Below, piece after piece: positions 29,837-32,887 of a stretch of 32,887 nt of DNA. Both the position numbers and the translations under genes were made by a program. The DNA comes from Actinomycetota bacterium. Its GTDB lineage: Bacteria > Actinomycetota > Actinomycetes > Nanopelagicales > Nanopelagicaceae. The notes below the pieces were generated by a model. The model saw nothing but the letters and a program-made list of their open reading frames with translations. It was not told the origin of the DNA and made no database searches. The DNA lies in contig RGZI01000010.1 of NCBI GenBank assembly GCA_010031635.1, forward strand, positions 1 through 32,887. The letters run 5' to 3'. Position 1 is the first letter of the stretch, and each line of letters starts with the position of its first letter.

Positions 29837-31798
29837 TTGAAATTTCAAAATACCAGGAAACGATCTCGCACTAATTGCGTCAGGATATTCTCTTCCCTAC
29901 TAATTTTTCTTTCTTTTATTCTCCCAACTTCACCAGTTGCATATGCGGTTTGTCCGGGCCCAACAGCAGAAACCTGGTTGCCTGATGGGACTTTAAATCC
30001 AGCGCTTCCTCCCCAAATTGACGCATATGTAGCCTGCGTAGAGGCGGAGAACCGAGCAAGGTATGCAGAAAACGCAGCAGCTGATGCTGCAGCAGCGGCC
30101 TCATACCAGGCGCAAACCCAAGCGGCTGCACAAGCGGAAGCGCAAGCAGCAGCACAAGCAGCTGCTGCAAAGGAAGCAGCTTCGCACAACGCAAAAGATG
30201 TCGCTCAAATTGCTTCACTAACAGACGAGGTCAAAAAATTAAGCGAGGAATTATCGGCTCTGAAATCCAAACTGGCAGAACAAACAATTATCGCTGAGAA
30301 AACTAAATCTCAGGCAGCCGAAATCGAAAAACTGCAACAATCTTCAAAAAGTAATGATGAAAAATTTACTGAAGCTAATACAAGGTTAACTGAGGCAAGT
30401 AAAAAGATTACTGAGTTGCTTTCAAAAGTTACCTCTACAGAGGCCGAAAAGCAGGAGTTGATCACTGCAAAATCTAAAGAAGCCACAGTTGCTAATATCG
30501 CCAAAATAGCTGATGTGAGCGCAACAGTTGAGGATTCCAAAGGTGTCAAAGTTAGTGCTATCTCCGCTGTCGATTCATCAGGTAAAGATGTTAAAGATGG
30601 AGACGGAAAGGTTGTTTTGCTTGCACCAATAGTAGGCAATGATGGACGAGCCATCAGAACTGCAGATGGGCAAGTGGCTCGTGCTTCCCTGGCAACAACT
30701 TCAAGTGGAGAAGTATTAATAGCGAGTAGCAAGAAAAAAAGTTCAGCCCCGGTAATTGTGATGAATGTTCTATCTGGAGATAATCAGTTACTACTAGGAC
30801 CAGATGGAAAACCTTTAACCACCGCACCAGTTATTAAATCTGGAAATCTTGTTTTCGTTGATGGCAATGGAACTCCAATTATGGTTAAGCCAGTTCTTGG
30901 ACCAAACGGTCAACCAGTTTTGCATGATGGCAAAATTTTGATGACACAGTTGTTAACGACCGGGTCAAATGAAGCATTATTAGATTCATCAGGGGCTCCC
31001 TTGATGATGGTTCCACTTTTGGAATCAAATGGGGTTCCGGTAAAAGCCGGAAATGGAAAAGTTGTTTACGTGCCACCAGTTCTAAATTCAAAAGGAGTAG
31101 TCATCATCGAAGCAAATGGTTCACCAAAATTGGCGCAGCCATTAGCAGATAATGTTGGAAGCATTGCTCTAACTCCAGATGGACAACCATTTGTTGGTCA
31201 ACCACTTGTCACGGATTCAGGTGCAGAGATTCAATTTAAAGGAGCAAATATATTTGTCGGCGCAGTGGGTATGCCGGTCGTGAGTTTCACGGGCAAATCA
31301 GTGAAAAGTGTTGAGGGGTCCAATCTGCAATTTAGTTACAACGGAACAATTGTTGATCAAGATGGCAAGAAATTTTTGGGAACAGACGGACGCGAGATAT
31401 TAATCAACAGTCGTGGGCTGCTATTGAATCCAGCTGGCGATCTTTTGCTCGATCGTAAAGGTAAAGCCGTACGGGTTTCTGAAACTGGAATAATCGTCGA
31501 TGGAAATAGCAAAGAGATTCAATCTTTAGCGGGAAAAGCTTTGACCATTAGTTCAAATAATAAAGTTATTGCTATCAAAATAGCCAGCAAAGAAATTTTT
31601 GCTCCTAATGGTAAAGCTGTCCGAGTTGCACTGAATGGACAATTATTTGATGCAGATGGGTTCCAAATTTTGGCTAGTAATGGAAATCCGATTTACGTGG
31701 ATTCAGTTAAGAAATCATTGGTAGATAGTGCTGGCGGGGCAATCAAGGTAGGGACTGGACAGAAACTTGTTGGCAAGATCGGGAAGGCCACAAACTAA
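29837..31798 (+). CDS. Secreted coiled-coil and Gly-rich repeat protein, function unknown
   Basis: I do not recognise this family. TTG start supported by AGGGGAG 5 nt upstream. 653 residues: a basic N-terminus and hydrophobic helix (about 16-32) with an AYA signal-peptidase site near 35-37; a short segment with two Cys (39, 67) that could pair; an Ala/Gln-rich stretch (about 68-118); a charged coiled coil (about 119-215); then nearly 420 residues of short repeats, first 21-residue units (313-458), then 24/25-residue units (483-653) ending at the stop. No LPXTG motif, C-terminal membrane helix or enzymatic motif seen. A cell-surface or matrix structural protein with a beta-rich repeat domain is the best guess. 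Monocistronic between a terminator and the infC promoter. Confidence 0.85.
   Translation: MKFQNTRKRSRTNCVRIFSSLLIFLSFILPTSPVAYAVCPGPTAETWLPDGTLNPALPPQIDAYVACVEAENRARYAENAAADAAAAASYQAQTQAAAQAEAQAAAQAAAAKEAASHNAKDVAQIASLTDEVKKLSEELSALKSKLAEQTIIAEKTKSQAAEIEKLQQSSKSNDEKFTEANTRLTEASKKITELLSKVTSTEAEKQELITAKSKEATVANIAKIADVSATVEDSKGVKVSAISAVDSSGKDVKDGDGKVVLLAPIVGNDGRAIRTADGQVARASLATTSSGEVLIASSKKKSSAPVIVMNVLSGDNQLLLGPDGKPLTTAPVIKSGNLVFVDGNGTPIMVKPVLGPNGQPVLHDGKILMTQLLTTGSNEALLDSSGAPLMMVPLLESNGVPVKAGNGKVVYVPPVLNSKGVVIIEANGSPKLAQPLADNVGSIALTPDGQPFVGQPLVTDSGAEIQFKGANIFVGAVGMPVVSFTGKSVKSVEGSNLQFSYNGTIVDQDGKKFLGTDGREILINSRGLLLNPAGDLLLDRKGKAVRVSETGIIVDGNSKEIQSLAGKALTISSNNKVIAIKIASKEIFAPNGKAVRVALNGQLFDADGFQILASNGNPIYVDSVKKSLVDSAGGAIKVGTGQKLVGKIGKATN
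30773..31210 (+). repeat. Seven tandem 21-residue repeats (type A)
   Basis: Residues 313-458 of the secreted protein divide into seven units (six of 21 residues, one of 20). The loose consensus has Gly at position 3 or 4, hydrophobic residues, a second G-x-P/V turn near the middle, and an ending P-V/L-L. Examples: SGDNQLLLGPDGKPLTTAPV and NSKGVVIIEANGSPKLAQPL. The DNA is diverged between units, so the array is old rather than recently duplicated. Less regular related units lie upstream (about 231-312). Confidence 0.8.
31283..31798 (+). repeat. Seven tandem 24/25-residue repeats (type B)
   Basis: Residues 483-653 divide into units of 24, 24, 24, 25, 25, 25 and a last one running into the stop. 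Each has a D/N-x-x-G turn, then I/L, then G-K/R/N-x-V/I, then a short turn and a hydrophobic pair (for example NPAGDLLLDRKGKAVRVSET, DADGFQILASNGNPIYVD). They resemble type A units lengthened by 3-4 residues at the end. The pattern suggests stacked beta-hairpins or a beta-solenoid (inference). Confidence 0.72.
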
Positions 31799-31825
31799 TC
31801 AATTCTCTGCTAATTCAGGCTCAAA

Positions 31826-31854
31826 TTGGATTAAAGGGTGTGCTCAGGTAGGAT
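31826..31854 (+). promoter_or_regulatory. Promoter of infC-rpmI-rplT
   Basis: TTGGAT, a 17-nt spacer, then TAGGAT: a good sigma-A-type -35/-10 pair, with the -10 fitting actinobacterial TANNNT. It predicts a transcript start near 31861-31862 and a leader of about 126 nt before the infC start. It begins 28 nt after the stop of the repeat-protein gene. Confidence 0.7.
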
Positions 31855-31861
31855 TCAATAA

Positions 31862-31987
31862 GTCCGGGTTACCCCCTGGGCTCATAGCAAGTGGAGTTCA
31901 CTCCCACCGTCTGGCCTCAAGGCATAGCGGTTTGAATGGGTCTCCTCCTGCTTTGCATTCACAGTAGCAAGGGACAGAGGAGCACTT
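31862..31987 (+). ncRNA. Structured 5' leader of infC (cis-regulatory candidate)
   Basis: No coding frame here is convincing, but several hairpins can be drawn: 31862-31868 with 31875-31881 (7 bp, two G-U pairs) at the predicted 5' end; GTGGAG with CTCCCAC (31891-31907, one bulge, loop TTCA); GCC-TCAA-GGC (31914-31923), flanked by CCG/CGG; and an SD-masking hairpin (separate entry). infC-rpmI-rplT leaders in other bacteria are autoregulatory, with L20 or IF3 as effector. Whether this matches a described leader family I cannot check. Confidence 0.6.
31942..31982 (+). promoter_or_regulatory. Hairpin that can sequester the infC Shine-Dalgarno
   Basis: CTCCTC (31942-31947) is complementary to GAGGAG (31977-31982), which is the infC ribosome-binding site. 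Inside it CTTTGC (31951-31956) pairs with GCAAGG (31967-31972) with one G-U pair, leaving a 10-nt loop. The 12 base pairs form one stem with a small internal loop. When formed, this stem would block ribosome binding; upstream hairpins or a bound protein could switch it. Confidence 0.6.
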
Positions 31988-32584
31988 ATCAGCGCAGAAC
32001 CCCGCATCAACGATCAAATCCGAGTTGCTGCTGTTCGATTAATTGGACCAAATAGCGAACAGATCGGAATCGTCGCAATAGCTGAGGCGATTCAAATGGC
32101 AATTGATGCAGATCTAGATTTAGTCGAGATCGCACCGGAAGCTGATCCACCTGTTTGCAAAATTATGGACTTTGGAAAATTCAAGTACGAGATCGCTCAA
32201 AAAGCGAGAAGTGCGCGAAAGAACCAAACACATGTTTTGATTAAAGAGATGAAGATGCGTCCAAAGATTGATACGCACGATTATGAGACCAAGAAAGCTC
32301 ATATCGAACGTTTCCTTCGCGGCGGGGACAAGGTCAAAGTGACGATGATGTTTCGCGGTCGTGAGCAAGCTCGTCCGGATACCGGTTATCGCTTATTGGT
32401 GAAACTGGCAGAGGATGTAGTTGATTGCGCAACTGTTGAGTTTGCACCAAAACTTGATGGCCGCAACATGGTGATGGTTCTAGCGCCTACAAAGCGCAAG
32501 AACGAAGCAGTTGCTGAAGCAAGAGCAGCTAGACAAGCCGCTCAAAGTTCAGTCGAGAATTCAACCCAGAATTCACCGGAATAG
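31988..32584 (+). CDS. infC: Translation initiation factor IF-3, ATC start codon
   Basis: IF-3 binds the 30S subunit and checks start-codon/initiator-tRNA pairing. The track starts at internal ATG 32096, but the frame is open upstream and codes for the IF-3 N-terminus ([20 protein letters not shown]) required by the family. An in-frame TAG at 31925 leaves no ATG, GTG or TTG before 32096. ATC 31988 lies 5 nt after AGAGGAG and is therefore the start. Rare starts in infC (AUU in E. coli; AUC, as I recall, in Myxococcus) make IF-3 limit its own synthesis. Later motifs: [43 protein letters not shown]. 198 residues. First gene of infC-rpmI-rplT. Confidence 0.94.
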   Translation: MSAEPRINDQIRVAAVRLIGPNSEQIGIVAIAEAIQMAIDADLDLVEIAPEADPPVCKIMDFGKFKYEIAQKARSARKNQTHVLIKEMKMRPKIDTHDYETKKAHIERFLRGGDKVKVTMMFRGREQARPDTGYRLLVKLAEDVVDCATVEFAPKLDGRNMVMVLAPTKRKNEAVAEARAARQAAQSSVENSTQNSPE

Positions 32585-32611
32585 ATTTAAGTAGAAAGCA
32601 GGAGAGTAGAA

Positions 32612-32809
32612 ATGCCAAAGATGAAAACCCACAGTGGGGCAAAGAAGCGGTTCAAGGTAACTGGAACCGGAAAAATTATGCGCGAGCGCGCTGGAAAGCG
32701 CCACCTTCTAGAAGGTAAGAGCTCACGTCGTACACGTCGTCTCTCCGGTGATGTTGTTGCTAACGATGCAACTACAAATACCGCCAAGCGTCTACTCCGT
32801 TTGAAGTAA
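32612..32809 (+). CDS. rpmI: 50S ribosomal protein L35
   Basis: Small basic large-subunit protein of 65 residues. [22 protein letters not shown] and [19 protein letters not shown] are characteristic of bL35. Ribosome-binding site AGGAGAG before the ATG. 27 nt after infC and 16 nt before rplT, the standard order. Confidence 0.98.
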   Translation: MPKMKTHSGAKKRFKVTGTGKIMRERAGKRHLLEGKSSRRTRRLSGDVVANDATTNTAKRLLRLK

Positions 32810-32825
32810 GGGAAGGGTGATCTAG

Positions 32826-32887
32826 ATGGCAAGAGTTAAGCGCGGTGTTCATGCCGCAAAGAAGCGTCGTACAACTCTCGAGCGTGC
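32826..32887 (+). CDS. rplT: 50S ribosomal protein L20 (3' end outside window)
   Basis: First 20 codons only: MARVKRGVHAAKKRRTTLER, the conserved basic N-terminus of bL20, which binds 23S rRNA early in large-subunit assembly and in some bacteria represses this operon. GGAAGGGTGA upstream supplies the ribosome-binding site. Too short for the ORF track; the gene runs off the right edge. Confidence 0.95.
   Translation, partial: MARVKRGVHAAKKRRTTLER

Noticed and set aside
29845-30189. 114-aa Ala/Cys-rich minus-strand ORF
   Set aside because: Arises opposite the Ala/Gln-rich codons of the secreted repeat protein; no independent support.
30310-30732. 140-aa minus-strand ORF in the repeat-protein gene
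   Set aside because: Antisense of the coiled-coil region; the sense frame has a signal peptide, ribosome-binding site and ordered repeats.
30773-31798. CRISPR array or recent DNA tandem repeat
   Set aside because: Periodicity is at protein level; DNA units are diverged, have no constant repeat/spacer pattern, and lie in one open frame.
31767-31967. 66-aa plus-strand ORF over the infC leader
   Set aside because: Runs through the infC promoter and leader hairpins, starts inside the preceding gene, and has no ribosome-binding site or family resemblance.
32096-32584. ATG 32096 as the infC start
   Set aside because: Would delete the conserved IF-3 N-terminal region; the coding frame and a strong SD extend to ATC 31988.

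Overview
The window is a densely packed stretch of an actinobacterial chromosome. Lineage markers are RbpA, WhiA, SufR heading the suf operon, an InhA-like enoyl-ACP reductase after fabG, and DUF3099. Codon use is AT-rich, intergenic gaps are very short, and many neighbouring genes overlap by 1-11 nt. Together this suggests a streamlined, low-GC actinobacterium such as the freshwater acI/Nanopelagicales group. That placement is an inference from gene content and style, not from a database match. I see no tRNA, rRNA, CRISPR array, insertion sequence, prophage or attachment site. No gene-free stretch exceeds 300 bases; the longest is the 189-bp infC leader.

Layout. (1) 1-6790: uvrB (5' end cut by the window), uvrA and uvrC, the complete UvrABC nucleotide-excision repair set in one overlapping operon. 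(2) 6853-9629: rapZ-yvcK-whiA, the conserved Gram-positive cluster. (3) 9739-12992: gap-pgk-tpiA (lower glycolysis) and secG, then rbpA at 13038-13382. (4) 13354-18031, minus strand: tkt-tal-pgi (pentose phosphate and upper glycolysis), translationally coupled and convergent on rbpA with a 29-nt overlap. The zwf-opcA-pgl genes often found here in Actinobacteria are absent. (5) 18078-18986, minus: ctaA (heme A synthase), divergent from the suf operon. (6) 19046-27170: sufR-sufB-sufD-Rieske ferredoxin-sufC-sufS-sufU-sufT and an ABC exporter. A textbook SufR operator overlaps the sufR start codon. (7) 27144-28140, minus: DUF3099 and SURF1, convergent with the ABC exporter (27-nt overlap). (8) 28222-29710: fabG-fabI (type II fatty acid synthesis), closed by a clear Rho-independent terminator. 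(9) 29837-31798: an unrecognised secreted protein with signal peptide, Ala-rich stretch, coiled coil, and two arrays of short Gly-rich repeats (21-residue, then 24/25-residue). (10) 31826-32887: promoter, structured leader, infC with an ATC start codon missed by the ORF track, rpmI, and the first codons of rplT.

How the genes work together: almost everything is housekeeping. Central carbon flow is covered by tkt/tal/pgi and gap/pgk/tpiA. ctaA and SURF1 serve cytochrome aa3 oxidase assembly. The suf operon builds Fe-S clusters under SufR control, and fabG/fabI elongate fatty acids.

The most interesting points are: the repeat-built secreted protein; the infC leader, in which an anti-SD element can sequester the Shine-Dalgarno sequence in front of an AUC start; and the SufR operator sitting on an apparently leaderless sufR start.
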